Shown here in pieces: positions 34,573-43,002 of a stretch of DNA of 64,000 bases. The stretch is from contig CP111109.1 of assembly GCA_026314275.1 (NCBI GenBank), positions 1,612,001 to 1,676,000 on the forward strand, given 5' to 3'. A program made the translations under genes and the position numbers. Below the pieces are notes generated by a model. The model was not told where the DNA came from, searched no databases, and was given only the letters and a program-made list of their open reading frames with translations. Every line of letters begins with the position of its first letter. The first letter of the stretch is position 1. Source of the DNA: JAGOEY01 sp017997515. Its GTDB lineage: Bacteria; Pseudomonadota; Gammaproteobacteria; Burkholderiales; Burkholderiaceae_C.

Positions 34573-35709
34573 TTAAGGTACACGCACCTGCGTGGTGCTG
34601 CGTTACAGGTCGATGAAGCAGCAAACCCTCGCCATGGCCGCAGACCAAAGCTTTGAGAACTACCGCAAGCCCACCAGGCGCGACGAGTTCTTGAGAACCA
34701 TGGAGGCCATCGTGCCCTGGTCCAGCCTGTGCGAGGTCATCGAGCCACACTACCCCAAGGCAGGCAACGGCCGCCCACCCATAGGTCTGGAACGCATGCT
34801 GCGTATCCACTTCATTCAGCATTGGTTCAACCTGGCCGATCTGGCTTGTGAAGAAGCCCTGTACGACAGTGCCAACCTGCGCCGCTTTGCAGGCATCGAC
34901 CTGGGCCGTGAGCCCGTACCCGACGCCACCACTATCTTGAAGTTTCGCAAGCTCCTCAATGCGCACAAACTGGGCGAAGCACTGTTTGCCAAGGTGGGGC
35001 AGGAGTTGCAGCAGCGAGGCTTCAAGGTCCATACCGGCACCATCGTGGATGCCACCATCATCGGCGCGCCCAGTTCAACCAAGAATGCAGGCAAGGCACG
35101 CGACCCCGAGATGCACCAGACCAAGAAGGGCCAGCAGTGGTACTTTGGCATGAAGCTGCACATTGGCGTGGACAGCCAAAGCGGCTTGGCGCACAGCGCC
35201 GTCGTCACAGCCGCCAACGTGCATGACAAGCACCCGCTGCCACAACTGCTGCATGGCAACGAGCGGCGCGTGTATGGCGACTCAGCCTATGCCAGTCAGA
35301 AGGCGTTGATTGCGGGTAAAGCTCCAAACGCCAAAGACTTCACCAATCAGCGCACGCGCCGCGCTGGTGGTCTCGTTGATGAGGTGGCTCGTGCAAAGAA
35401 CCGCAACAAATCCAGGATTCGTGCCCGCGTCGAGCATGTCTTTGGTGTGATCAAGCGGCTGTGGGGCTTTGGCAAGGTGCGCTATGTGGGGCTGCACAAG
35501 AATGCCACGCGGGCGTTCACTGCCCTGGCACTGGCCAACATCTTCCTCGGCCGCCAAAGGCTGATGGCACAGGTGCGCCCGTAGGGGCCAAAAACGGGCT
35601 CAAGGGCCTGTACAAGGCCCTCTGGGCCGCCAACCCCAGCCTGCGCTGCGTCCAAACTGGGCGGGGCTGCCCGAAATTACTCCAATGCCGATACTTGATC
35701 AGCGTTGCC
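34562..35709 (+). mobile_element. IS5-family insertion sequence, complete
   Basis: The element is 1148 bp. Its ends are imperfect inverted repeats, GGCAACGCTGATTAAGG on the left and the complement of GGCAACGCTGATCAAGT on the right. A CAAA target-site duplication flanks it at 34558-34561 and 35710-35713. It encodes one intact transposase. About 125 bases of non-coding sequence lie between the transposase stop and the right end. The intact duplication and frame suggest a fairly recent insertion. Confidence 0.93.
34613..35584 (+). CDS. IS5-family DDE transposase
   Basis: The 323-residue transposase starts MKQQTLAMAADQSFENYRK. It has the N-terminal DUF772-type domain (GRPPIGLERMLRIHFIQHWF, DATTILKFRKLL) and the DDE_Tnp_1 core: TIVDATIIGAP (first D), VYGDSAYAS (second D) and RIRARVEHVFGVIKRLWGF (E). 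It looks full length and active. The start at 34613 was chosen over a GTG further upstream because it matches the family. Confidence 0.94.
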   Translation: MKQQTLAMAADQSFENYRKPTRRDEFLRTMEAIVPWSSLCEVIEPHYPKAGNGRPPIGLERMLRIHFIQHWFNLADLACEEALYDSANLRRFAGIDLGREPVPDATTILKFRKLLNAHKLGEALFAKVGQELQQRGFKVHTGTIVDATIIGAPSSTKNAGKARDPEMHQTKKGQQWYFGMKLHIGVDSQSGLAHSAVVTAANVHDKHPLPQLLHGNERRVYGDSAYASQKALIAGKAPNAKDFTNQRTRRAGGLVDEVARAKNRNKSRIRARVEHVFGVIKRLWGFGKVRYVGLHKNATRAFTALALANIFLGRQRLMAQVRP

Positions 35710-35784
35710 CAAAAACTCTGACGCCCGACAAGGCAGGGCGATGGAAAACCTGTGCCCATTCGGACTTCAGTCAAAGATTTTTTT

Positions 35785-35841
35785 AGCATTATTTCAATAG
35801 CGCCTTGCGACGGCCCCACCTGCGCTAGAGGCCTATTTGAC
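35785..35841 (+). repeat. Dispersed repeat family B, copy 6
   Basis: It reads ATTTCAATAGCGCCTTGCGA, then CACCTGCGCTAGAGGCCTAT and TTGA. It lies between the right end of the IS element and the methyltransferase gene. Confidence 0.75.
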
Positions 35842-35856
35842 ATCTGAAACAGGCGC

Positions 35857-36444
35857 TTATTCCGCCCCCACCTGCGTCACCCGGTACACCGCCGCAGGCG
35901 GAATGTTGCGCACCGTGCGCCCCACCAGGGTGGCCTTCAGGCCGAGGCGGTCGAGCACGGGGCGCGGCACGGGGCACATGGGGCGGTAGGTGAACTGGTA
36001 GAACGCGCCACCCTCGCGCATGTAGCCAAATGCGCCGCCCAGGATCTGCTCGATGCTGCGCGCCGACATCGACAGCAGCGGCAGGCCGCTGACCACCGCA
36101 CCCACGGGGGCGCCGTCAAACAGGGCAGATTCGGCCAGCTGGGTGGCGTCCATACGCACCACCCGCGTGCGCGGGAAGCGGGCCTCGAGCATGTGGGCAA
36201 AGTCGGCACCAAACTCCACCAGGGTCAGGTCGTCCTCGGCCACACCACGCGCCAGCAATGCCTTGGTGAACACGCCGGTGCCCGGGCCCAGCTCCAGCAC
36301 GGGGCCGCTGCCGGGCGAGATCTCCGCCGTCATCAGGCGGGCCAGCGACTGGCCTGAGGGGGCCACCGCCGACACCTTCAGCGGGTTGGCCATCCAGGAC
36401 CGCAGGAACTTCACATAGTCAGAGCGTGCATTGGCTGTTGTCAT
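35857..36444 (-). CDS. Class I SAM-dependent methyltransferase (phospholipid N-methyltransferase-like)
   Basis: 195 residues with the SAM-binding loop VLELGPGTGVFTKALLARG (about residues 49-67), an acidic residue closing strand 2 (LTLVEFGADFAHML) and motif GAVVSGLPLLSM (about 114-125). FLRSWMANPLKVSAVAPSGQSLARLM at the start and the GLPL motif resemble rhizobial PmtA and rRNA-dimethylase-like enzymes. It may methylate phosphatidylethanolamine, but the substrate is not proven. ATG at 36444 chosen; a TTG lies one codon upstream. Confidence 0.85.
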   Translation of the reverse strand: MTTANARSDYVKFLRSWMANPLKVSAVAPSGQSLARLMTAEISPGSGPVLELGPGTGVFTKALLARGVAEDDLTLVEFGADFAHMLEARFPRTRVVRMDATQLAESALFDGAPVGAVVSGLPLLSMSARSIEQILGGAFGYMREGGAFYQFTYRPMCPVPRPVLDRLGLKATLVGRTVRNIPPAAVYRVTQVGAE

Positions 36445-36631
36445 CAAGAGGTACCAATCAATCGGCTAGGGGTTATATCGCCCGCGTCATCACGGTGCGA
36501 ATCTGCAGGCACGCCTGCAAAGGGCAGATATTGCCACGGCGCGGGCCCGGTTCTGCCATGTGGGAATGCAACAAATATGCACACAGCGGTGCATCGGCAT
36601 GGGCAGACACGGGGCATTTGCACTGGCGCGG

Positions 36632-36674
36632 TGCATTTTGTACGCATTCTGCGCGCCAGATTGCATACAAAACC
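36632..36674. promoter_or_regulatory. Inverted repeat upstream of the POT-type ABC operon, possible GntR operator
   Basis: TGCATTTTGTACGCA (36632-36646) and TTGCATACAAAAC (36661-36673) form a spaced inverted repeat with TTTTGTA/TACAAAA arms, about 30-70 bases before the ATPase start. FCD-type GntR regulators often bind TTGTAT-ATACAA-like sites, and such a regulator is encoded in this operon. Autoregulation is inferred. Confidence 0.45.
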
Positions 36675-36701
36675 TGGCACAGGCTTTGCGTAACAGTCTT
36701 T

Positions 36702-37748
36702 ATGCACACCACCGCAAACCCCAGCACCGCCGTTGAACTCATCGCCCTGACCAAGCGTTACGCGCAAGGCAGCATCGCGGTGGACAGCATCAACCTCAAA
36801 ATCGCCAGCGGCAGTTACTGCTGCCTGCTCGGGCCTTCGGGCTGCGGCAAAAGCACCACGCTGCGCATGATTGCGGGGCACGAGTCGGTGAGCAGTGGCG
36901 ACATCCTGCTGGACAACCGCAACATCACCGACCTGCCCGCGTCCGGCCGGGGCACGGCCATGATGTTCCAGAGTTTTGCGCTGTTCCCACACCTCACGGC
37001 GCTCGACAACGTGGCCTTCAGTCTGAAGATGAAAGGCATCGGCAAAACCGAACGCCAGGCCAAGGCACAGGACCTGCTGGAGCGTGTGGCCATGGGCCAC
37101 CTGGCACAGCGCAAACCCGGTGAACTGTCGGGCGGCCAGCAGCAGCGTGTGGCGCTGGCGCGGGCGCTCATCACGCAGCCGCGTGTGCTGCTGCTGGACG
37201 AGCCGCTGTCCGCGCTCGACCCCTTCCTGCGCATCCAGATGCGTGCCGAGCTGCGCCGCTGGCAGCAGGAGCTGGGCCTCACCTTCATCCACGTCACCCA
37301 CTCGCAGGAAGAAGCGATGGCACTGGCCGACACCATGGTGGTGATGAACCAGGGCCACATCGAACAGGTGGGCAGCCCCCACGAGATCTACAACCAACCC
37401 GCCACCGAATTCATCGCACGTTTTATGGGTGGCCACAACGTGCTGGACACCCCGGCCGGCAAGATCGCCGTGCGCAACGACCACATGCAGATCGCCCCTG
37501 CGGCAGAGGGCACACCCGGCATGCGTGGAATTAGCGCCCGCATCACCGACGTCGAATACCAGGGCACCTATGTGCTGCTGGGCCTGCAGGCGCAGAACGC
37601 GGGTGGTGAAACCGGTGTGTCGGTGATGCTGCCCGAAGCCACATTTGCCGCCCGCCCCTACACCACCGGTGAGCCCGTCCACCTGGACTGGACTGATGCC
37701 CACGCCCACGGACTGCGCGCTTCCGTTTCGATGTCGGCCACGGCCTGA
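36702..37748 (+). CDS. POT-type ABC transporter ATPase (PotA-like)
   Basis: 348 residues: Walker A GPSGCGKSTTLRMIAG (about residues 41-56), Q-loop FQSFALFPHL, signature LSGGQQQRVALARAL, Walker B LLLDEPLSALDP, H-loop THSQEEAMALAD, and a C-terminal TOBE domain. It powers import of polyamines or related amines and amides. It leads a five-gene operon with a binding protein, two permeases and a GntR regulator, so expression is probably substrate controlled. Confidence 0.94.
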   Translation: MHTTANPSTAVELIALTKRYAQGSIAVDSINLKIASGSYCCLLGPSGCGKSTTLRMIAGHESVSSGDILLDNRNITDLPASGRGTAMMFQSFALFPHLTALDNVAFSLKMKGIGKTERQAKAQDLLERVAMGHLAQRKPGELSGGQQQRVALARALITQPRVLLLDEPLSALDPFLRIQMRAELRRWQQELGLTFIHVTHSQEEAMALADTMVVMNQGHIEQVGSPHEIYNQPATEFIARFMGGHNVLDTPAGKIAVRNDHMQIAPAAEGTPGMRGISARITDVEYQGTYVLLGLQAQNAGGETGVSVMLPEATFAARPYTTGEPVHLDWTDAHAHGLRASVSMSATA

Positions 37749-37806
37749 TCTGTTTCGTTCCCCTCGCTTTCATTTCTCAACCCGCTTGTTCAAGGAGCCT
37801 TTCACC

Positions 37807-39090
37807 ATGTCCGACACCTTCGACTCTTCCGATTCCCGTGGCATCCAGCGCCGCACCCTCCTCAAAGGCACCACCGGCATGGCAGGCATCCTGGCGACCG
37901 GCATGGCGCCCTTCGTCCACGCGCAGGAAAAAATCACCCTGCGTTACCTGGGCACTGCGGTGAACCAGGACAAAGCCATTGCCGAGAAGTTCAAAGCCGA
38001 CACCGGCATCACCATCCAGTACGTGGCTGTGACCACCGACGACGTGACCAAACGCGCCGTCACCGCGCCCAACAGTTTCGACCTGATCGACACCGAATAT
38101 TTCTCGCTCAAGAAGATCGTTCCGACTGGCAACCTCAAGGGCATCGACACCAAACGCATCAAGAACGCCGACAAGATCACGCCACTGTTCCTCAAGGGTG
38201 AAGTGGCAGGCAAGAAGGTCGGTGACCAGGGCACCGCTCCGCACAAGGTGCTGTACCTCGAAGCGGAAAAGAGCAAGGTGTTCGCCAAGTCGCCCACGCA
38301 GTTCATGAGCCTGATCCCCACCGTGTACAACGCCGACACGCTGGGCATCCGCCCCGACCTGATCAAGCGCCCCATCGAGTCCTGGGCCGAGTTGCTGAAC
38401 CCCGAATTCAAGGGCAAAACTGCCATCCTGAACATCCCGTCCATCGGCATCATGGACGCTGCGATGGTGGTGGAAGCCAAGGGCATCCACAAGTACAAAG
38501 ACAAAGGCAACATGACCAAGGCCGAGATCGACCTCACGATCAAGACCCTGATCGAAGCCAAGAAGGCCGGCCAGTTCCGTGCGCTGTGGAAAGACTTCAA
38601 CGAGTCGGTCAACCTCATGTCCTCCGGCGAAGTGGTCATCCAGTCGATGTGGAGCCCAGCCGTCACCGCTGTGCGCAGCAAGGGCATCGCCTGCACCTTC
38701 CAGCCGCTGAAAGAAGGGTACCGCGCATGGGCTGCGGGCTTCGGCCTGCCCACCACCTTGTCGGGCCGCAAGCTCGACGGCGCCTACGAGTTCATCAACT
38801 GGTTCCTCGACGGCTGGGCCGGTGCCTACCTGAACCGCCAGGGCTACTACAGCGCCGTGCTGGAAACCGCCAAGGCCAAGATGGAGCCGTTCGAGTGGGC
38901 CTATTGGATGGAAGGCAAAGCGGCAGAGAAAGACATCAAGGGCCCGAACGGCGACGTTTTGTCCAAGGCCGGCACCATCCGCGACGGCGGCAGCTACGAA
39001 GCCCGTATGGGTGGCATCGCCTGCTGGAACGCCCTCATGGACGAGAACGAGTACATGGTCAGAAAGTGGAATGAATTTGTGGCGGCCTGA
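37807..39090 (+). CDS. POT-type ABC transporter substrate-binding protein, Tat-exported (PotD-like)
   Basis: The 427-residue protein has a twin-arginine signal (QRRTLLKGTTGMAGILATG, cleavage after VHAQ at about residue 40) and then a bilobed extracellular-solute-binding domain: LRYLGTAVNQDKAIAEKF, YNADTLGI, SWAELLNPEFKGKTAIL, DGAYEFINWFLDGWAGAYL. This belongs to the spermidine/putrescine class. The neighbouring racemase suggests the ligand may be a hydantoin, ureide or amine, which is an inference. A family A repeat follows its stop codon inside the operon. Confidence 0.92.
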   Translation: MSDTFDSSDSRGIQRRTLLKGTTGMAGILATGMAPFVHAQEKITLRYLGTAVNQDKAIAEKFKADTGITIQYVAVTTDDVTKRAVTAPNSFDLIDTEYFSLKKIVPTGNLKGIDTKRIKNADKITPLFLKGEVAGKKVGDQGTAPHKVLYLEAEKSKVFAKSPTQFMSLIPTVYNADTLGIRPDLIKRPIESWAELLNPEFKGKTAILNIPSIGIMDAAMVVEAKGIHKYKDKGNMTKAEIDLTIKTLIEAKKAGQFRALWKDFNESVNLMSSGEVVIQSMWSPAVTAVRSKGIACTFQPLKEGYRAWAAGFGLPTTLSGRKLDGAYEFINWFLDGWAGAYLNRQGYYSAVLETAKAKMEPFEWAYWMEGKAAEKDIKGPNGDVLSKAGTIRDGGSYEARMGGIACWNALMDENEYMVRKWNEFVAA

Positions 39091-39097
39091 TGTAGGT

Positions 39098-39196
39098 ACA
39101 CCCCCAGGCTTCGCGCACTGCGTGTCGCTACTCCTACCCCCTTGCAGGGGGCAACACCAGCGGCCTGGCAAAGCCAGTTCCGCGGTGTTTCGCGAA
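39098..39196 (+). repeat. Dispersed repeat family A, copy 5, inside the ABC operon
   Basis: It begins ACACCCCCAGGCTTCGCGCA seven bases after the binding-protein stop codon, continues CCCCCTTGCAGGGGGCAACA and CCAGCGGCCTGGCAAAGCCA, and ends CGCGGTGTTTCGCG. It can fold into a hairpin between the binding-protein and permease genes. Confidence 0.85.
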
Positions 39197-39263
39197 CAGG
39201 CTTCGCTGCGCTTGCCCTGGGCGTGACAAGCGCCGTTTTCTTTGACTACTCTGATTGAAAAAC

Positions 39264-40178
39264 ATGAGTGCACCAGCTACTGCTTCACACACATCGCAAC
39301 CCCTGCATTCCATCAAAGCCTGGTGGCAGGCCGCGCCGTTTGCGGGGGTGTTTGTGGTGTTCTTTTTGATCCCACTGGCGCTGGTGCTGATGGTCAGTCT
39401 GTGGAGTTTCAACGAGTACGAGTTGATCCCGGACTTCACGTTTAAAAACTACCTGAGCCTGTTTGAAGGCTGCTCGCGGCTGACGGACAACGGTGACCTG
39501 TGTGTCACGCTCAGCACGTATTTGTCCACCTTCAAGTTCTGCCTGCTGGTGTGGCTCATCACGCTGGTGCTGGGGTTTGCGGTGGCGTATTTTCTGGCGT
39601 TTTATGTGCGTTCACCGGGCATGCAAACGGCGCTGTTTGTGCTGTGCACCGTGCCGTTCTGGACGTCCAATGTGATTCGCATGATCTCGTGGGTGCCACT
39701 GCTCGGCCGCAACGGCCTGGTGAACCAGGGGCTCATGGGCGCAGGCATCACCAACGAGCCACTCGACTGGTTGTTGTTCTCTGATTTTTCGGTGGTGTTG
39801 GCCTTTATCCACCTCTACACCATGTTCATGATCGTGCCCATCTTCAACAGCATGATGCGCATCGACCGCAGCCTGCTCGAGGCCGCCAGTGACTCCGGCG
39901 CGTCGGGTTTGCAAACGCTGTGGAACGTCATCATTCCGCTGTCGCGCACCGGCATTTTTATTGGCTCGATTTTTATCATCACCATCGTCATGGGTGACTT
40001 CGTCACCATCGGTGTGATGGGCGGCCAGCAGATCGCCTCCATCGGCAAGATCATCCAGGTGCAGACGTCCTACCTGCAGTTCCCTCTGGCTGCAGCCAAC
40101 GCAATGATCCTGCTGGCCATCGTGCTGATGATCATCTGGGGCCTGACCAAAATCGTAGATATTCGCAAGGAACTCTGA
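39264..40178 (+). CDS. POT-type ABC transporter permease 1 (PotB-like)
   Basis: 304 residues with six membrane segments, a large periplasmic loop after the first (FKNYLSLFEGC) as in PotB-type permeases, and the EAA loop LLEAASDSGASGLQTLWNVIIPLS (about residues 208-231). I chose the ATG at 39264; a TTG three codons upstream is possible. It begins after the repeat that follows the binding-protein gene. Confidence 0.92.
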   Translation: MSAPATASHTSQPLHSIKAWWQAAPFAGVFVVFFLIPLALVLMVSLWSFNEYELIPDFTFKNYLSLFEGCSRLTDNGDLCVTLSTYLSTFKFCLLVWLITLVLGFAVAYFLAFYVRSPGMQTALFVLCTVPFWTSNVIRMISWVPLLGRNGLVNQGLMGAGITNEPLDWLLFSDFSVVLAFIHLYTMFMIVPIFNSMMRIDRSLLEAASDSGASGLQTLWNVIIPLSRTGIFIGSIFIITIVMGDFVTIGVMGGQQIASIGKIIQVQTSYLQFPLAAANAMILLAIVLMIIWGLTKIVDIRKEL

Positions 40179-40179
40179 C

Positions 40180-41058
40180 ATGCACACCCGTGAATCCCGT
40201 CCCCGGGGCTTCTGGCCGCTGGCCATTGTGTTTGCCCTGTTCGTGCTGTTCCTCTACGGCCCGATGATCACCATCTTTGTGCTGTCGTTCCAGGGGCCGG
40301 AAGGTGGTCTGACCTTTCCGCTGCGTGGTGTCTCGCTGCACTGGTTCTATAAACTCGCCGAAGGCCTGGGCACGGTGGACATTGGTGCGGCCTTCCGGCG
40401 CTCGCTGGCCCTGGGTGTGGTGGTGATGCTGCTGACGGTGGTGTTGTCGGTGCTGGCCGGGCTGGCGTTCCGCAAAAAACTCACCGGTGGCAACACACTG
40501 TTTTTTGTGACCGTGGCCAGCCTCATCATGCCGTCCATCATCGTGTCGCTGGGTATTGGCCTGCAGTTCCGCCTGATCGACGCAGGCATCAAATGGGTGC
40601 TGACCGCGATGGACGCCACCAACATGCTGGAGAACTACGGCACCTCCCTCGGCCTCATGACATCGGCGCTGGGTGCCCACCTGACCTGGACGTTGCCCTT
40701 CGGCCTGCTCATCATGTTTGCGGTGTTCAACCGTTTTAACCCGGCGTATGAAGAAGCCGCACGCGACCTGGGTGCTACACCGTGGCAAACCTTCCGCCAT
40801 GTGGTGCTGCCACTGATCGGGCCATCGGTGGTGGGCATTGGTATGTTCGGCTTCACACTCAGCTGGGACGAAATAGCGCGCACCTCGCAGGCCATTGGCG
40901 ACGTGAACACACTCCCGCTGGAGCTGCAGGGTTTGACGTCCACGGTGACCACACCATCGATCTATGCACTGGGCACCATCACCACCATCGTGTCGTTTGC
41001 GGTGATGGGTGCCGCACTCGGTTTGGTGCACTATCTGGGCAAACGCAAGAAAAATTAG
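40180..41058 (+). CDS. POT-type ABC transporter permease 2 (PotC-like)
   Basis: 292 residues, six membrane segments, with the EAA loop EEAARDLGATPWQTFRHVVLPLI near residues 190-210. It starts one base after the previous stop codon and forms the pore with the PotB-like permease. Confidence 0.93.
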   Translation: MHTRESRPRGFWPLAIVFALFVLFLYGPMITIFVLSFQGPEGGLTFPLRGVSLHWFYKLAEGLGTVDIGAAFRRSLALGVVVMLLTVVLSVLAGLAFRKKLTGGNTLFFVTVASLIMPSIIVSLGIGLQFRLIDAGIKWVLTAMDATNMLENYGTSLGLMTSALGAHLTWTLPFGLLIMFAVFNRFNPAYEEAARDLGATPWQTFRHVVLPLIGPSVVGIGMFGFTLSWDEIARTSQAIGDVNTLPLELQGLTSTVTTPSIYALGTITTIVSFAVMGAALGLVHYLGKRKKN

Positions 41059-41062
41059 CCCC

Positions 41063-41767
41063 ATGACCCTCGCCGCCCCTCTCAGCGATGCCGACATGTA
41101 CGACCGCATCGTCTCGGCCATCCTCGACCATCAGCTGCCGCCCGGCACCAAACTCGTCGAAGACCGGTTAGCCACGGCGTTCGGTGTGTCGCGCACACGT
41201 ATCCGCCCGGTGCTCGTGCGGCTGGCGAATGAACAGGTCGTCACGCTCACACCCAACCGCGGTGCGTCCATTGCCCAGCCAACCGAGAAGGAAGCGCGTG
41301 AAGTGTTTGAAGTGCGCCGCCTGATCGAGCCCACCCTGATCGAGCGTTTTATCCAGCAGGCCAGCGCCGCCGACATGGACACACTCGCGCGCTGTATCGC
41401 CGATGAAGAAGAGGCCCGCAACCGGGGCGACATGCGCCGCGCTATCCGTCTGGCGGGCGACTTCCACCTGCATATCGCCGACGTGGCCGACCACGACACG
41501 CTGGGCCGCATCATGCGCGAGCTGACCTCACGCACCACCCTCATCCTCATGACCTACAGCAGCGCCCACGCCAGCGCCCGCCTGGAGGCCACCGTCTGCG
41601 GCTGCCGCGAACACCGCACCCTGCTAGACGCCATCCGCCTGCGCGACCCGGCCGAGGCCACCCGCCGCATGCGCGACCACCTGACCCGACTGGAAACGCA
41701 GTTGGAGTTCAACGTGCCCGCCGACACCGTGCCCGACCTGTCGCGCCTGTTTGGCGCAGCAGCCTGA
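41063..41767 (+). CDS. GntR-family regulator, FCD subfamily
   Basis: 234 residues. The winged helix-turn-helix spans DRIVSAILDHQLPPGTKLVEDRLATAFGVSRTRIRPVLVRL (given as its start and end motifs), and the helical FCD domain includes VFEVRRLIEPTLIERFI, RAIRLAGDFHLHIADVADH and CREHRTLLDAI, whose Asp/His residues bind metal and a carboxylate ligand. It lies four bases after the permease gene and likely controls this operon through the inverted repeat upstream of the ATPase gene. Confidence 0.93.
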   Translation: MTLAAPLSDADMYDRIVSAILDHQLPPGTKLVEDRLATAFGVSRTRIRPVLVRLANEQVVTLTPNRGASIAQPTEKEAREVFEVRRLIEPTLIERFIQQASAADMDTLARCIADEEEARNRGDMRRAIRLAGDFHLHIADVADHDTLGRIMRELTSRTTLILMTYSSAHASARLEATVCGCREHRTLLDAIRLRDPAEATRRMRDHLTRLETQLEFNVPADTVPDLSRLFGAAA

Positions 41768-41770
41768 GCC

Positions 41771-42514
41771 ATGCGCAAGCTCCTGGTCATCAACCCCAAC
41801 ACATCTGCATCGGTCAGCACGCTGCTGCAAACCCATGTGCAGGCCGCTGCCGGTTTACATGTACAGGTGCGCACCGTCACCGCCCGCTTTGGTGCGCCCT
41901 ACATCGCCGACGAAGCCAGCTACGCCGTGGCCGCCCACGCCACCCTCGACGCCTGGGCTGCTGCGCTGACAGAAACAGAAAACACACCCGACGCCGTGCT
42001 CATCGGCTGCTTTGGCGACCCCGGCCTGCTGGCTCTGCGTGAGAGCAGCCCGGTGCCTATCACCGGCCTGGCCGAAGCCGCGTTTATCGACGCCGCCCGC
42101 CACGGCCGTTTTGCCATCGTCACCGGCGGCACCCGCTGGGGCCCGATGCTGCAGCGCCTGGCGCAGGCACTGGGCCACGCGCCGCAGCTGGCCGGTATCC
42201 ACACCGTGTTACCCACCGGTGCCCAGCTGGCCGCCGACCCGGTGGCCGCCCGCGCCCTGCTGGCCCAGGCCTGCCGCGACGTGGTGCGCCAGATGGGTGT
42301 GCAGGCTGTCATCCTCGGCGGCGCAGGCCTGGCCGGTATGGCCGCTGCCATCCAGCCGCAGGTGTCTGTGCCGGTGATCGACAGCGTGATCGCGGGCACC
42401 ACCTGGGCGCTGCGCAGCCACCCGGCCCCGCCCGAACGCAGCCAGCCGGGTTTTGACGTGGCATGGCAGCAGCTGTCGCCCGAACTCACGGCGCTGGGGC
42501 TCGCGGGGCACTGA
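41771..42514 (+). CDS. Asp/Glu/hydantoin racemase-family protein
   Basis: The 247-residue protein starts MRKLLVINPNTSASV and has LIGCFGDPGLLALRE with the first catalytic cysteine (Cys80) of the hydantoin/allantoin racemase family. The second catalytic cysteine, normally in a GCAG/GCTG motif, is replaced: VILGGAGLAGM has Gly at about 184. A two-base racemase would need both, so it may be a lyase, isomerase or decarboxylase-like variant. It follows the GntR gene by three bases, so it should act on the substrate of the transporter. Confidence 0.87.
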   Translation: MRKLLVINPNTSASVSTLLQTHVQAAAGLHVQVRTVTARFGAPYIADEASYAVAAHATLDAWAAALTETENTPDAVLIGCFGDPGLLALRESSPVPITGLAEAAFIDAARHGRFAIVTGGTRWGPMLQRLAQALGHAPQLAGIHTVLPTGAQLAADPVAARALLAQACRDVVRQMGVQAVILGGAGLAGMAAAIQPQVSVPVIDSVIAGTTWALRSHPAPPERSQPGFDVAWQQLSPELTALGLAGH

Positions 42515-42537
42515 TTCCGTTCGGCAGGGTTTACTCC

Positions 42538-42597
42538 TTTTTTAATAGCTGTCTGCGCAAGCACCCTGTGCGCTGGAGGCCTTTTTGGCTTAAAAAT
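42538..42597 (+). repeat. Dispersed repeat family B, copy 7
   Basis: TTTTTTAATAGCTGTCTGCG, then CAAGCACCCTGTGCGCTGGA and GGCCTTTTTGGCTTAAAAAT: a near-consensus copy between the racemase and ynfA genes, with A/T tracts at both ends. Confidence 0.82.
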
Positions 42598-42666
42598 CTG
42601 TGGGCACCTTCCAGCGGCCCAGGCCAGATAAGCTTGTGCCTGCCCACGGACCACCCGCCCCACCAC

Positions 42667-43002
42667 ATGCCAGCACTCCAAACCTTCTTGCTGTTTGTCG
42701 CCACCGCCGTGGCCGAAATCATCGGTTGTTACCTGCCCCACCTCTGGCTGCGCCAAGGCAAAACGGCCTGGCTGCTGGTGCCCGCAGCGGCGTCCCTTGC
42801 GCTGTTTGCCTGGTTGCTCACGCTGCACCCTGCCGCCGCAGGCCGGGTGTATGCAGCCTATGGTGGTGTGTACATCTTTGTGGCCATCGTCTGGTTGTGG
42901 CTGGTCGATGGCATCCGGCCCACCGCGTGGGACATTACCGGGTCGCTGGTGGCCCTCACCGGCATGGCCATCATCGTGCTGGCACCCGCTTCCAAAACAT
43001 GA
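42667..43002 (+). CDS. ynfA: YnfA/UPF0060-family small membrane protein
   Basis: 111 residues in four membrane helices: LFVATAVAEIIGCYLPHLWLRQGK, LLVPAAASLALFAWLLTLHP, AAGRVYAAYGGVYIFVAIVWLWLVDG and ITGSLVALTGMAIIVLAP. The E-I-x-G-C-Y and RxYAAYGGVYI motifs are typical. Relatives resemble SMR exporters; the role is uncertain. It overlaps the next gene by four bases. Confidence 0.92.
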   Translation: MPALQTFLLFVATAVAEIIGCYLPHLWLRQGKTAWLLVPAAASLALFAWLLTLHPAAAGRVYAAYGGVYIFVAIVWLWLVDGIRPTAWDITGSLVALTGMAIIVLAPASKT

